DNA of 14,523 nucleotides from JAXGPP01 sp964436865 (GCA_964436865.1 CAYTFK010000170.1:1-14523); one strand, 5' to 3'; numbered from the stretch's first letter, positions 1 to 7,950 are shown. Numbers and translations: made by a program. The notes: generated from the sequence alone by a model not told the origin.

Positions 1-1029
<1,029 letters not shown>

Positions 1030-1195
1030 CGGTCCGTTTCCGGCTGGGTTGGCAGCAGGCCGAGCGGCATGGCCCGAACCATCTCGGTGAGGGCAGTCGG
1101 CTGGCCACAGAGCACGATCGCCGACTGGCGATGGTAGACCGGAACTCGAACCATCGGAAGGGACGGCCGCAGGATGATCGTAACACGACCAGGGA
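1030..1195. other. Intergenic segment after enolase, no gene seen
   Basis: This stretch separates the eno stop from the promoter of riboswitch 1. I see no credible coding frame, no tRNA-like fold and no hairpin with a T-run that would mark an intrinsic terminator for eno. Open frames on both strands here are shadows running out of eno. Read-through from eno towards riboswitch 1 is therefore possible. Confidence 0.5.
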
Positions 1196-1224
1196 TTGAC
1201 CGTGCGCCCCCACGCCCCCATAAT
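1196..1224 (+). promoter_or_regulatory. Sigma70-type promoter for riboswitch 1 / dynamin-MFS operon
   Basis: The -35 box is TTGACC (1196-1201) and the -10 box is CATAAT (1219-1224), with a 17-bp spacer. A start near 1231 would place the first aptamer helix a few bases into the RNA. The other two riboswitches in the window have the same promoter-to-aptamer geometry, which strengthens the call. Confidence 0.75.
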
Positions 1225-1235
1225 GTAGAAAAGCT

Positions 1236-1304
1236 GCGGCGATGGGGTTCGCCGTGAACTGCTGCGGTGCCGCGACCTGACGCCAGCAGCTAATGACCCC
1301 TACC
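1236..1304 (+). promoter_or_regulatory. Fluoride riboswitch (crcB motif) aptamer 1
   Basis: P1 is CGGCG (1237-1241) pairing with CGCCG (1250-1254) around the loop AUGGGGUU (1242-1249). The second stem is CUGCUG (1259-1264) with CAGCAG (1284-1289). The conserved tail UAAUGACCCCUACC follows, in which GACCCC (1295-1300) can pair with loop GGGGUU (1244-1249) to make the pseudoknot. This matches the crcB RNA motif (Rfam fluoride riboswitch), which binds F- through Mg2+ ions and normally turns genes on. Downstream, AGGGG (1324-1328) can pair with CCCCU (1297-1301) and undo the pseudoknot. The fold was read by eye, not computed. Confidence 0.93.
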
Positions 1305-1342
1305 GGAGGGAACTTTCCTCGGCAGGGGCGCGATAGATGACC

Positions 1343-1376
1343 AAAGCCCTTGGGACGGTTCCCAAGGGCTTTTTTT
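1343..1376 (+). terminator. Intrinsic terminator of riboswitch 1 expression platform
   Basis: A perfect 13-bp stem (1343-1355 with 1360-1372) with a CGGT loop is followed by a T-run ending at 1376. It sits 14 bases before the dynamin ATG, so it must be bypassed for expression. AGGGGC (1324-1329) can pair with GCCCUU (1346-1351) of its 5' arm as an antiterminator. Because the same G-rich strand can pair with the aptamer's CCCCU, fluoride binding could free it to block termination. That mechanism is inference from base pairing. Confidence 0.9.
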
Positions 1377-1390
1377 GTTGAGGCCGGACG

Positions 1391-3550
1391 ATGCTGAGCC
1401 CACTGCACAAGAGCGTTCTGCTTTCCACGTTCCTCCATATTGAGAGTCGCCTGAGCGAGATCGAACCTCTACTCGCGCGGGGCAAGGAGCCCACTCCGCT
1501 CAGCCAGTACGTCCGCGATCTGTCGCCCACCGAAGCCAAAGTGATCGAGGACTACTTCGCCCGAATCCGCAGCACGATGGTGACGTCCCTGGAGAGGCAT
1601 TCAATTCCCGTCAATGTACGCCGAGTCAGCCTGCGCTGGTCACTGCAGACGAACCTGACTCTCTTGAGCGTGGCCGTGGCGGAGATGAGCCCAAGCCGAC
1701 TGCGGGGCTATGGACAGCTCGATGAATCAGACCGCGAAGAAGTGCTCAGCATGCGGCAAGAACTGGAACGTCTCTTCGCAAGAGTGGCGGCATACCTGAA
1801 CGACCGTCTCGGCCATGATTTGACCGAGCGTCTGGCCCGGCTGCAGACCGCAGCGCCGACCGCAACCCAGTCCGACAGCATTGCCATGCTGCGCCTCCTG
1901 GATCGCGTCGCGATGCGGTGGCAACTGGTCGAGTTCCGCCCCACGATCGATACCATCGCGCAGCGTCTCGAGTCGCCGCAGCTCGAAGTAGCTGTCTTCG
2001 GGCGTGTCAGTTCGGGCAAGTCCTCATTGCTTAATCACCTTGCCGGAAGAGATGTGCTTCCGGTCGGGGTCACGCCCGTCACGACCGTCCCGGCACGCCT
2101 GGTTCGCCGCGAGAGTCTCCGCATCGTCGTTCATTTCGCTGAGGTCGGCCCGCGTGTCGTTGATCCAGGGGAATTGGCCGAGTATGCCACCGAGGAGAAG
2201 AACCGCGGCAACCACAAGCACGTAAGCGGGATTACCGTGGAGATCCCGTCTGAGCGGCTCCGGCAGGGTGTGGTGCTGGTGGATACGCCGGGTGTCGGCT
2301 CCCTGGCTGCCAGCGGCACAGCGGAGACTTTCGCTTATCTCCCGCGCTGCGATTTGGGCGTGGTGCTGATCGACTCCGGCGCGACGCTGAACCGCGAGGA
2401 CCTTTCCCTGTTGCGCAGTCTGTACGAGGCAGGAATCCCCGCTCGCGTGCTGTTGAGCAAGGCGGACCTGCTCACGGCGGAAGATCGGCAGAGGGTGTTG
2501 TACTACATCCGCGATCAGCTTCGGCACGAACTCAACTTGGACATGGCGGTCCATCCGGTCAGCGTCGTGGGGAAAGATGCGGTGCTTCTGGATCGCTGGT
2601 TCGAGCAGGAAATCGAGCCGCTGTGGCAACAGCATCGGAAGCTCACGGAAGAGTCGCTGCAACGAAAGACCGCGCTGCTGCGAGAGTCAATGATGGCCGT
2701 GCTGCAAACCATGCTTGCCAAGCGCCAGGAGAAAACGCCCGTCGGCAATGACAGCCTGCCGTTGAAGGCCGCGGAGCGTCTGTTGAATGAAGCGGACGCG
2801 GCAATTCAGCGCGCCCAAGCGCGGCAACAGCAATGGACGGAGGACGAAACAGGTCTGGTGGAGAGCATTCTCCAAGTTGCGGCAAAAGCCGTTGTCGAGT
2901 CCGCACATAAGGGAAGCGGCCAGGACTTTGGCCCAGTGGCACGGGCGGTCCAGGAGCGGCTGTTCCAGGTCGATCAAACGGCAAAAGAGATCGTCACGGG
3001 ACTTCAAGAGACTCTGAGCCGAGCCTTGGAAGCTTTCCAGAAGACCGCTCCTTTGGCAATGGCGGACACGGCTGCCATTCGTGATGTTCCTTTGAGCGGC
3101 CTGCCTGCCCTGGATCTCTCGCCGCTTTCGGCGAATTGCAAGCTCTCAATTCCCGCTTGGATAGCCTCAGCACCGGCCATCGCCCTCTGGATGGCGCGCC
3201 GATCCGTGGATGCGCAAGTGGCCGATCAACTCCGGCAATCGGTCAGGCTCCATAACGCACAGCTTCGAGCCTGGCTGAAAGCGTCCGTTTCCTCCGTCGT
3301 GGCCCCTTACCAGTCCCAGGCCGAGGTATTCCGGGAGCAACTGCGCCGGATGACGAGTGGCGCAGAACCCGATGCGGCCGCGGACACGGCAGACCTGATT
3401 CGCGATCTCAGGGAATTGGTGCACACCGGTGTTGCCGAGGGCGATCCGGCTGCGAGTGAAGAGGGCGTTCATTCCCCAATAGTGAAGGGCGAAGGAGTGG
3501 CCACGCGGTCGCCGCGCGGCGCACCCGCCGCTTCTCCGGCAGGGCAATAG
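1391..3550 (+). CDS. Dynamin-like GTPase (bacterial dynamin family protein)
   Basis: This is a 719-residue protein of the dynamin GTPase superfamily, whose members bind and remodel membranes using GTP. The G1 P-loop is GRVSSGKS (residues 204-211). G2 lies in VTPVTTVP (about 227-234), G3 is DTPG (298-301) and G4 is SKAD (356-359). A mostly helical 200-residue region precedes the G domain. A long charged helical stalk-like region follows (about 410-570), then a hydrophobic stretch near 587-605 (IPAWIASAPAIALWMARR) that could insert into membrane, and a low-complexity tail. The ATG is chosen because GAGG (1380-1383) lies 7 bases upstream, right after the riboswitch terminator. It is first in a two-gene operon with the MFS gene. 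Its role in fluoride stress is unknown; membrane protection against HF entry or damage is speculation. Specific family assignment beyond dynamin-like is uncertain. Confidence 0.9.
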   Translation: MLSPLHKSVLLSTFLHIESRLSEIEPLLARGKEPTPLSQYVRDLSPTEAKVIEDYFARIRSTMVTSLERHSIPVNVRRVSLRWSLQTNLTLLSVAVAEMSPSRLRGYGQLDESDREEVLSMRQELERLFARVAAYLNDRLGHDLTERLARLQTAAPTATQSDSIAMLRLLDRVAMRWQLVEFRPTIDTIAQRLESPQLEVAVFGRVSSGKSSLLNHLAGRDVLPVGVTPVTTVPARLVRRESLRIVVHFAEVGPRVVDPGELAEYATEEKNRGNHKHVSGITVEIPSERLRQGVVLVDTPGVGSLAASGTAETFAYLPRCDLGVVLIDSGATLNREDLSLLRSLYEAGIPARVLLSKADLLTAEDRQRVLYYIRDQLRHELNLDMAVHPVSVVGKDAVLLDRWFEQEIEPLWQQHRKLTEESLQRKTALLRESMMAVLQTMLAKRQEKTPVGNDSLPLKAAERLLNEADAAIQRAQARQQQWTEDETGLVESILQVAAKAVVESAHKGSGQDFGPVARAVQERLFQVDQTAKEIVTGLQETLSRALEAFQKTAPLAMADTAAIRDVPLSGLPALDLSPLSANCKLSIPAWIASAPAIALWMARRSVDAQVADQLRQSVRLHNAQLRAWLKASVSSVVAPYQSQAEVFREQLRRMTSGAEPDAAADTADLIRDLRELVHTGVAEGDPAASEEGVHSPIVKGEGVATRSPRGAPAASPAGQ

Positions 3551-3566
3551 GAACGGCAATCCGCAA

Positions 3567-4820
3567 GTGGAAACGCAACCCGAAGAAATCACGGAACCGA
3601 CCCAATCCGGCCCGCCCGGCGGTTGGCTCAACCGCAATGTTGCGGGCATGGGGCTGACAAGCCTGCTGTCCGACGCGGGACACGAAATGGCCACCGCCGT
3701 CATGGCTGGTTTCCTCGCCGTGATCGGTGCGCCGGTCTACGCGCTCGGTGTTATTGAAGGAGTCTCTGATGCCCTTTCGAGCTTCGTCAAGCTCGGGGCC
3801 GGGTGGTGGAGCGACCGGCTGGGCCACCGCAAAGCGATCGCGACCGGCGGTTACGCGCTGACCGGAGGCGCGTTCGGCTTGTTCGCCCTGGCAACGGGTT
3901 GGCCTTTGGTTCTGTGCGCGCGAGTCCTGGGCTGGTTTGGTCGCGGCATTCGCGGACCGCTGCGGGATGCGATGCTGGCCGAGTCGGTCGCGCCGGGCGA
4001 CCGAGGCAAGGCCTTCGGTTTCCATCGTGCCGGCGATACCCTCGGCGCGATCATCGGACCGCTGGTGGCCGCCTTGCTGATGTTCTTGCTTCAGCCCCAT
4101 GCCGGCGAAGACCCTTCGAAGCCCTTTCGAATCATCTTCCTGTTGACGTTGCTGCCGGGCCTCGGGGCCGCCCTGGCATTCGGCCTGATGGTTGCGGAGA
4201 AACGACGCCCGGCAAATCATGGAATCAAGTTCTGGGGATCCGTACGAGCATTGCCGCGAGATTTCCGCCGCTTTCTGGCCGGCGTGGGCGTCTTTGGAGC
4301 TGGCGATTTCTCCCATACCTTGCTGATTCTTGCCGCCACCCAGTTGCTGACAGGGAATCGTGGCGCCGCGGCGGCCGCCCAGATCGCCGCGTTGCTCTAC
4401 GCTCTGCGAAACGCGTTCTACACGGCTGCTTCGTATCCCGTGGGATCACTGAGCGACCGTTTCAGCCGCCGAGGTCTCCTGGTGGTCGGGTACATCCTCG
4501 GCGCAGTCGTGACGGCCGGTTTCATGGTCGCCTTCCTCGCCAGCACGAGCAGCATCTTCTGGCTGAGCGTCTTGTTCTCGCTGGCGGGCGTGTATATCGC
4601 GGTGGAAGACTGCCTTGAAGGGGCGATGACCGCTGACCTGGTCCTTGAGGAGTCGATCCGCGGCACGGCCTACGGCGTGATGGGTGCCGTCAACGGCGTG
4701 GGCGATTTCCTGTCGAGCGCCGTGGTAGGCCTGCTCTGGTCGTTCAGCCCGGCAGCGGGTTTCGGATACGCGGCTGCGGCAATGCTGCTTGGCGCCGTTC
4801 TGCTCGCACGCGTACGGTAA
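3567..4820 (+). CDS. Major facilitator superfamily transporter
   Basis: This is a 417-residue inner-membrane protein with about twelve hydrophobic segments. It has MFS motif A-type loops in both halves: GWWSDRLGHRKA (79-90), and GSLSDRFSRRG in the second half. RGIRGPLRDAMLA (126-138) and GFHRAGDTLGA (151-161) are typical of a poorly characterised MFS subgroup. The substrate cannot be read from sequence. The GTG start lies 16 bases after the dynamin stop. An in-frame ATG at 3648 would remove 27 residues before the first membrane segment; I prefer GTG, although the ribosome-binding site is weak. As second gene behind fluoride riboswitch 1 it should be fluoride-inducible, so export of fluoride or of a fluoride-linked toxic product is a hypothesis only. 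Confidence 0.88.
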   Translation: METQPEEITEPTQSGPPGGWLNRNVAGMGLTSLLSDAGHEMATAVMAGFLAVIGAPVYALGVIEGVSDALSSFVKLGAGWWSDRLGHRKAIATGGYALTGGAFGLFALATGWPLVLCARVLGWFGRGIRGPLRDAMLAESVAPGDRGKAFGFHRAGDTLGAIIGPLVAALLMFLLQPHAGEDPSKPFRIIFLLTLLPGLGAALAFGLMVAEKRRPANHGIKFWGSVRALPRDFRRFLAGVGVFGAGDFSHTLLILAATQLLTGNRGAAAAAQIAALLYALRNAFYTAASYPVGSLSDRFSRRGLLVVGYILGAVVTAGFMVAFLASTSSIFWLSVLFSLAGVYIAVEDCLEGAMTADLVLEESIRGTAYGVMGAVNGVGDFLSSAVVGLLWSFSPAAGFGYAAAAMLLGAVLLARVR

Positions 4821-4981
4821 TGGAAGGACGTGCCGCAGCGTCCGATCTGCATGACGGGGCCTCAAGTCTTCAGACGCCGCGGCCTTATTGGTGTTCAGGT
4901 TGACAGCGCAACTCCTTCAAGCCCATTTGGCATGAGGCCGGGCTCCCGTTGGTCGCCCTCGTTGCACTGTCAATCTGAAGT

Positions 4982-5707
4982 TCAATAAGCCAGCATCAAC
5001 TTGCCCCCGGCGATTACCAGCACCACGGCGAGGAGTCGACGCAGTGTCGGATTGCCGAGACGCCGGCTGCCCAGTTCGGAACCCAGCAGACCTCCGACGA
5101 TGGCGGCGGCGGCCCACAAGGGTAACATGGCGGGCAGGACCACCGGCCGCGTCAAAAGCCCGACAGTGCCGGCGATAGAGTTCACCAGAATGAAGGCTGC
5201 GGAGACCCCGGCCGATGCCTTTGTTTCGGCCCAGCCCATGAACAGAAGCAAGGGGCTGAGAAAGATCCCCCCGCCCGTTCCCGTCAGTCCCGATAGCAGC
5301 CCGATTCCTGCCCCCGAAAGCAGTCCCAGCGTTGCCGGGATTCGCCGGTTGGAGTCTGCCACCCGATGCCGGAATAATCGGTACGCCGCGAAGAGCAACA
5401 CCAGGCCGACAATCTGCTTGTAGAACGTGCCTGGGAGTGTCAGTGTTCCGCCAAGAAAGGCAAACGGAACCGACGCCAATGCGAAAGGCCAGAACACCGG
5501 CCAGGAGAAGCAGCCCGCTCGGTAGAACCGCACCGTCGCGATTGTAGCAACAAGAATGTTGAGGACCAATGCCGCCGGGCGCATTGACTCGGGAGCAATG
5601 CCGAAAATGGCCATCGCCGCCAGGTAGCCCGACGCTCCCGCATGGCCGACCGAGGAATACAGCAGCGCCGCTGCAAAAATGCACGCGATCAGCAATCCCT
5701 CAGTCAC
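4982..5707 (-). CDS. TauE/SafE-family membrane permease
   Basis: This is a roughly 241-residue integral membrane protein of the sulfite exporter TauE/SafE family (formerly DUF81). It shows the family's two-fold repeated pattern: SSVGHAGASGYLAAMAIFG near the N-terminus and GLLSGLTGTGGGIFLSP after the midpoint, with about seven to eight hydrophobic helices. Relatives export sulfite, sulfoacetate and other small anions, but most are of unknown substrate. I start at GTG 5707, which has a GAGAG sequence just upstream. A TTG at 5722 would add five residues but has no Shine-Dalgarno sequence. It lies about 60 bases downstream of the universal stress gene on the same strand, so both are probably transcribed from the riboswitch 3 promoter. 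A fluoride-induced anion permease next to crcB is a notable candidate exporter; function is inferred. Confidence 0.88.
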   Translation of the reverse strand: MTEGLLIACIFAAALLYSSVGHAGASGYLAAMAIFGIAPESMRPAALVLNILVATIATVRFYRAGCFSWPVFWPFALASVPFAFLGGTLTLPGTFYKQIVGLVLLFAAYRLFRHRVADSNRRIPATLGLLSGAGIGLLSGLTGTGGGIFLSPLLLFMGWAETKASAGVSAAFILVNSIAGTVGLLTRPVVLPAMLPLWAAAAIVGGLLGSELGSRRLGNPTLRRLLAVVLVIAGGKLMLAY

Positions 5708-5768
5708 TGCTGACTCTCGCAACGGAGGCCGGTTCTACCGAGCCGCAGATCCGCGCTTCGCGAATCGC

Positions 5769-6182
5769 CTATCGGGCAATGACCACGGTACACGGGCTGT
5801 GGTTGCTCACCTGATCGGCCGTGGCCCCCAAGCCCGCATCGTCGGCAGGTCTGCTGCTGGCTCCGAGAACGAGTATATTGGCCTGCTCTTCCTCGGCACA
5901 GGACAGGATCGCGTCGGCCGGATGGCCCTCGCACAGAACGGGCGTCAGACGCACGCCGCGCGACCGGGCAAAATTGGCGGCCGTTTCGAGCAATTCCTTG
6001 AGGTGCCGCCGCGTCTGCGCCTCGATATCGTCCGAGAGTTGGTCGAGCGCCGGATTGCCGGTTCGCTCCTGGACCGTGACCGCAGTCACCCGGCCGCCAT
6101 CCTGCTGGGCCAGCTTGACTGCGGCCTCCAGGGCTTTTTCGCTACCGCACGAGTTGTCCAGGGCAACAAGGATCCGAGGCAT
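5769..6182 (-). CDS. Universal stress protein family (UspA-like), degenerate nucleotide loop
   Basis: This is a single-domain 137-residue cytoplasmic universal stress protein. It opens with ILVALDNSCGSEKALEAA (residues 4-21) and ends HSPCTVVIAR, as in Usp proteins. The usual ATP-binding pattern G-x2-G-x9-G-S/T is not intact: the loop reads LGASSRPADDAGLGAT, with the second glycine lost, so ATP binding may be absent or altered. The start is ATG at 6182 with GGAGG (6195-6191) eight bases upstream. It is the first gene downstream of fluoride riboswitch 3 and its terminators, followed by the TauE/SafE gene. Usp genes are, from memory, among genes reported behind fluoride riboswitches. Its molecular role here is unknown. 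Confidence 0.9.
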   Translation of the reverse strand: MPRILVALDNSCGSEKALEAAVKLAQQDGGRVTAVTVQERTGNPALDQLSDDIEAQTRRHLKELLETAANFARSRGVRLTPVLCEGHPADAILSCAEEEQANILVLGASSRPADDAGLGATADQVSNHSPCTVVIAR

Positions 6183-6230
6183 CGAACTATCCTCCGAAGA
6201 AGGTGTTCCCCGCCGAAAGGAACGAGTGGC

Positions 6231-6268
6231 AATAATAAACCCCTTGGGACTGCGGTGCTCCCAAGGGG
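6231..6268 (-). terminator. Second intrinsic terminator in riboswitch 3 leader
   Basis: On the minus strand CCCCTTGGGA (6268-6259) pairs perfectly with TCCCAAGGGG (6249-6240) around a 9-base loop, followed by TTTATTATT (6239-6231). The core CCCTTGGGA/TCCCAAGGG is identical to that of the riboswitch 1 terminator, suggesting common origin. It lies 48 bases before the Usp start. Confidence 0.8.
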
Positions 6269-6280
6269 TGGTGGTTCAAC

Positions 6281-6321
6281 AAAAACCCCCTACTTCCAAG
6301 GGAGAACCTTGTCGGTAGGGG
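6281..6321 (-). terminator. Aptamer-overlapping terminator hairpin of riboswitch 3
   Basis: On the minus strand CCCCUAC (6321-6315) pairs with GUAGGGG (6293-6287), with an inner AAGG/CCUU stem, followed directly by a run of five T (6285-6281). The 5' arm is the CCCC of the aptamer pseudoknot, so pseudoknot and terminator exclude each other. This is the standard fluoride ON-switch arrangement. Confidence 0.8.
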
Positions 6322-6379
6322 TCATTATCCGTCTGGGACGGCAACCCGGCGGAATTTGAAGGCGAACCCCATCGCCTGT
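6312..6379 (-). promoter_or_regulatory. Fluoride riboswitch (crcB motif) aptamer 3
   Basis: Read on the minus strand, P1 is AGGCG (6377-6373) with CGCCU (6364-6360) enclosing AUGGGGUU (6372-6365). A second stem with UCCG/CGGA and inner GGG/CCC pairing follows, then UAAUGACCCCUACC. GACCCC (6323-6318) can pair with GGGGUU (6370-6365) as the pseudoknot. The conserved bases are the same as in the two plus-strand copies. It precedes the Usp-TauE/SafE genes and lies back to back with riboswitch 2. Confidence 0.92.
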
Positions 6380-6389
6380 AATTTCGACA

Positions 6390-6418
6390 ATTGTATTTCG
6401 GTCCTGAAGGTCCGTCAA
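6390..6418 (-). promoter_or_regulatory. Sigma70-type promoter for riboswitch 3 / Usp-TauE operon
   Basis: On the minus strand the -35 box is TTGACG (6418-6413) and the -10 box is TACAAT (6395-6390), with a 17-bp spacer. The predicted start near 6383 lies six bases before the first aptamer helix. It is divergent from the promoter at 6476-6504. Confidence 0.8.
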
Positions 6419-6475
6419 CTTGAATGGGATAGACTTGTGACGGCTTCTTGAGCATTTCGGGCTGTAGCGGCCAGA

Positions 6476-6504
6476 TTGATGCGGCCGGCTGCCCGAGCTA
6501 GAAT
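6476..6504 (+). promoter_or_regulatory. Sigma70-type promoter for riboswitch 2 / crcB operon
   Basis: The -35 box is TTGATG (6476-6481) and the -10 box is TAGAAT (6499-6504), with a 17-bp spacer. The predicted start near 6511 coincides with the first base before the aptamer's GGCG helix. The 57 bases between this and the divergent promoter show no clear operator. Confidence 0.78.
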
Positions 6505-6509
6505 GTCAC

Positions 6510-6575
6510 TTGGCGATGGGGTTCGCCTTCAACCGTAGCCGGTGCGAGCATGCCGGCTGCTGATGACCCCTACCC
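6510..6575 (+). promoter_or_regulatory. Fluoride riboswitch (crcB motif) aptamer 2
   Basis: P1 is GGCG (6512-6515) with CGCC (6524-6527) around AUGGGGUU (6516-6523). The second stem is GUAGCCGG (6535-6542) with CCGGCUGC (6553-6560). The tail UGAUGACCCCUACC follows, with pseudoknot GGGGUU (6518-6523) to GACCCC (6565-6570). It leads the operon that contains crcB. CCCCUACC (6567-6574) also pairs perfectly over 8 bp with GGUAGGGG (6591-6598), an alternative fold that would dissolve the pseudoknot. Confidence 0.95.
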
Positions 6576-6617
6576 TGAGGGCTAATCCTCGGTAGGGGAA
6601 GGCGCGGGAAACCAGCC

Positions 6618-6663
6618 AGGCCCTACCAGGAAACCGGCTTTCCTGGTGGGGCTTGTTTGTTTT
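6618..6663 (+). terminator. Intrinsic terminator of riboswitch 2 expression platform
   Basis: A 16-bp stem, mostly Watson-Crick with G-T pairs near its base, joins 6618-6633 and 6639-6654 around a 5-base loop. An interrupted T-tract (TTGTTTGTTTT) follows. CCCTACC (6621-6627) in its 5' arm is perfectly complementary to GGTAGGG (6591-6597), the strand that can alternatively pair with the aptamer. This gives a clear three-way switch. It ends 87 bases before the first gene. Confidence 0.87.
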
Positions 6664-6750
6664 CAAGACCGATTCGGCTGCGATTTCTGGTCCAGTGGGG
6701 CCAAGAACCGGGTTCTGAGAACAGGTCTCAATGTGCCGGGAGCCCATTGC

Positions 6751-7917
6751 ATGAAAGCCATCACGATCACTCGCGAGTACGGGGCCGGCGGAAGCGAGTT
6801 GGCCGAACGCCTCGGCGAAGTGTTGGGCTGGAAGGTGCTCGACAGGGAGTTGCTCCACCGGGCCGCCCAGATCGAGCAGGTGCCCGACGCCGAGTTGGAC
6901 CGCTTGGACGAGAAGGCCGCGAGCATGGCCGACCGGTTCCGCCTCCATCCGCCCCACCAGAAGTACCTTCACGGCTTGACGGAAGCCGCGCGGCAGGCGG
7001 CTCAACAAGGCGACGTGGTGCTGGTGGGCCGGGGCGCGCGGCACCTGCTGGGCGATATACCGGACCTCTTCCACTTGCGGCTCGTGGCGCCGCGGGCGTG
7101 GCGGGCGGAGCGAATGGCCAGACGCGAGGGGTGGTCGCTGGATCAGGCGCATGCGCGGTGTTTGGAAATGGACCGCAGCCGCGAGTTGTTCACGCGGTAC
7201 TTCTTTGGCGATGTCGCGGCGCGGCCGGATCAATATGACCTGGTGGTCAATACGGGCCGCGTGGCGCTGGAGGATATCGCGTCGGTCCTGGCGCACTTCG
7301 TTCGGCCGAGTTCTTCCGAAGCTGCCGCTGTGCGCGCGCCGCATCGGATACTGACGCTCTCGCGCGAGCTCGGAGCGGGCGAGACCCAATTCGCGGCGAC
7401 ACTGGCGGAACAACTATCGATGCAGGTGTACGACCGCGAGCTTATTGAGCAGCAAGCGGTTCGACTCGGAGTACCCGAAGCGGAGATCGAGAAGATCGAC
7501 GAACGGGCGGCCGGGATCTTCCAGCGGTTTCGTCCGGGGAGCATCTACCAGCGTTACATCGAAGCGCTGGAGAAGATCTTTGGGCAACTCGCTGAGCAAG
7601 GAAATGTGATCCTCATGGGCCGGGGCGGAAACTATCTCCTGCGCGATCACCCACGAGCATTCCACGTTCGTCTCATTGCTCCCCTGTCCGTCCGTTTGCG
7701 CCGGATCATGGAATACCGATGGGTCCGCGAGAGCGTCGCCCGGCGACTCGTTGACGAGAGCGACGCCCAGCGGCGGAGTTACTGCGAAAGCTACTTTGGG
7801 ACCGATTGGGCCAGCCCGCTGGAGTACCACGTAACGGTCAATACCGGCCACCTGGGGCCATCCGCGGTGGACCTGGTTTCGCTGGCCGCGATGCATCACT
7901 GGAACCGCGCCGCTTAG
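6751..7917 (+). CDS. Tandem-domain cytidylate kinase-like protein
   Basis: This is a 388-residue protein made of two cytidylate-kinase-like domains (Cytidylate_kin2 type), roughly residues 1-195 and 199-388. Each begins with the family's variant phosphate loop, ITITREYGAGG in the first and LTLSRELGAGE in the second. Each then has a DREL motif, a DE(K/R)A motif, a GRG motif (VLVGRGARHLL, ILMGRGGNYLL), an R-rich lid region and a closing VVNTG or TVNTG. The canonical P-loop lysine is absent from both, as is usual in this family, and the second domain also loses the second glycine of GAGG. The substrate is unproven. I use ATG 6751, with GGGAG eight bases upstream. The frame stays open upstream, but that part lies inside the terminator. 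It is the first gene of the crcB operon, 33 bases before the antiporter. Confidence 0.88.
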   Translation: MKAITITREYGAGGSELAERLGEVLGWKVLDRELLHRAAQIEQVPDAELDRLDEKAASMADRFRLHPPHQKYLHGLTEAARQAAQQGDVVLVGRGARHLLGDIPDLFHLRLVAPRAWRAERMARREGWSLDQAHARCLEMDRSRELFTRYFFGDVAARPDQYDLVVNTGRVALEDIASVLAHFVRPSSSEAAAVRAPHRILTLSRELGAGETQFAATLAEQLSMQVYDRELIEQQAVRLGVPEAEIEKIDERAAGIFQRFRPGSIYQRYIEALEKIFGQLAEQGNVILMGRGGNYLLRDHPRAFHVRLIAPLSVRLRRIMEYRWVRESVARRLVDESDAQRRSYCESYFGTDWASPLEYHVTVNTGHLGPSAVDLVSLAAMHHWNRAA

Positions 7918-7950
7918 CCAGCCCATTTCCGCGCCTCTTGGGAACTCGTC

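Noticed and set aside
1231..1304. Other riboswitch classes for the repeated leader
   Set aside because: The loop AUGGGGUU, the GACCCCUACC tail and the pseudoknot fit the crcB motif specifically, and one copy precedes crcB itself.
4826..4843. GGACG/CGTCC hairpin after the MFS gene as a terminator
   Set aside because: Only 5 bp with an 8-base loop and no T-run on either strand.
5708..5722. TTG start for the TauE/SafE gene
   Set aside because: No Shine-Dalgarno sequence precedes it; GTG 5707 has a GAGAG upstream. Not certain.
6646..6750. Upstream start for the kinase-like protein
   Set aside because: Those codons lie in the 3' arm and T-tract of the riboswitch terminator, and homology begins at ATG 6751.
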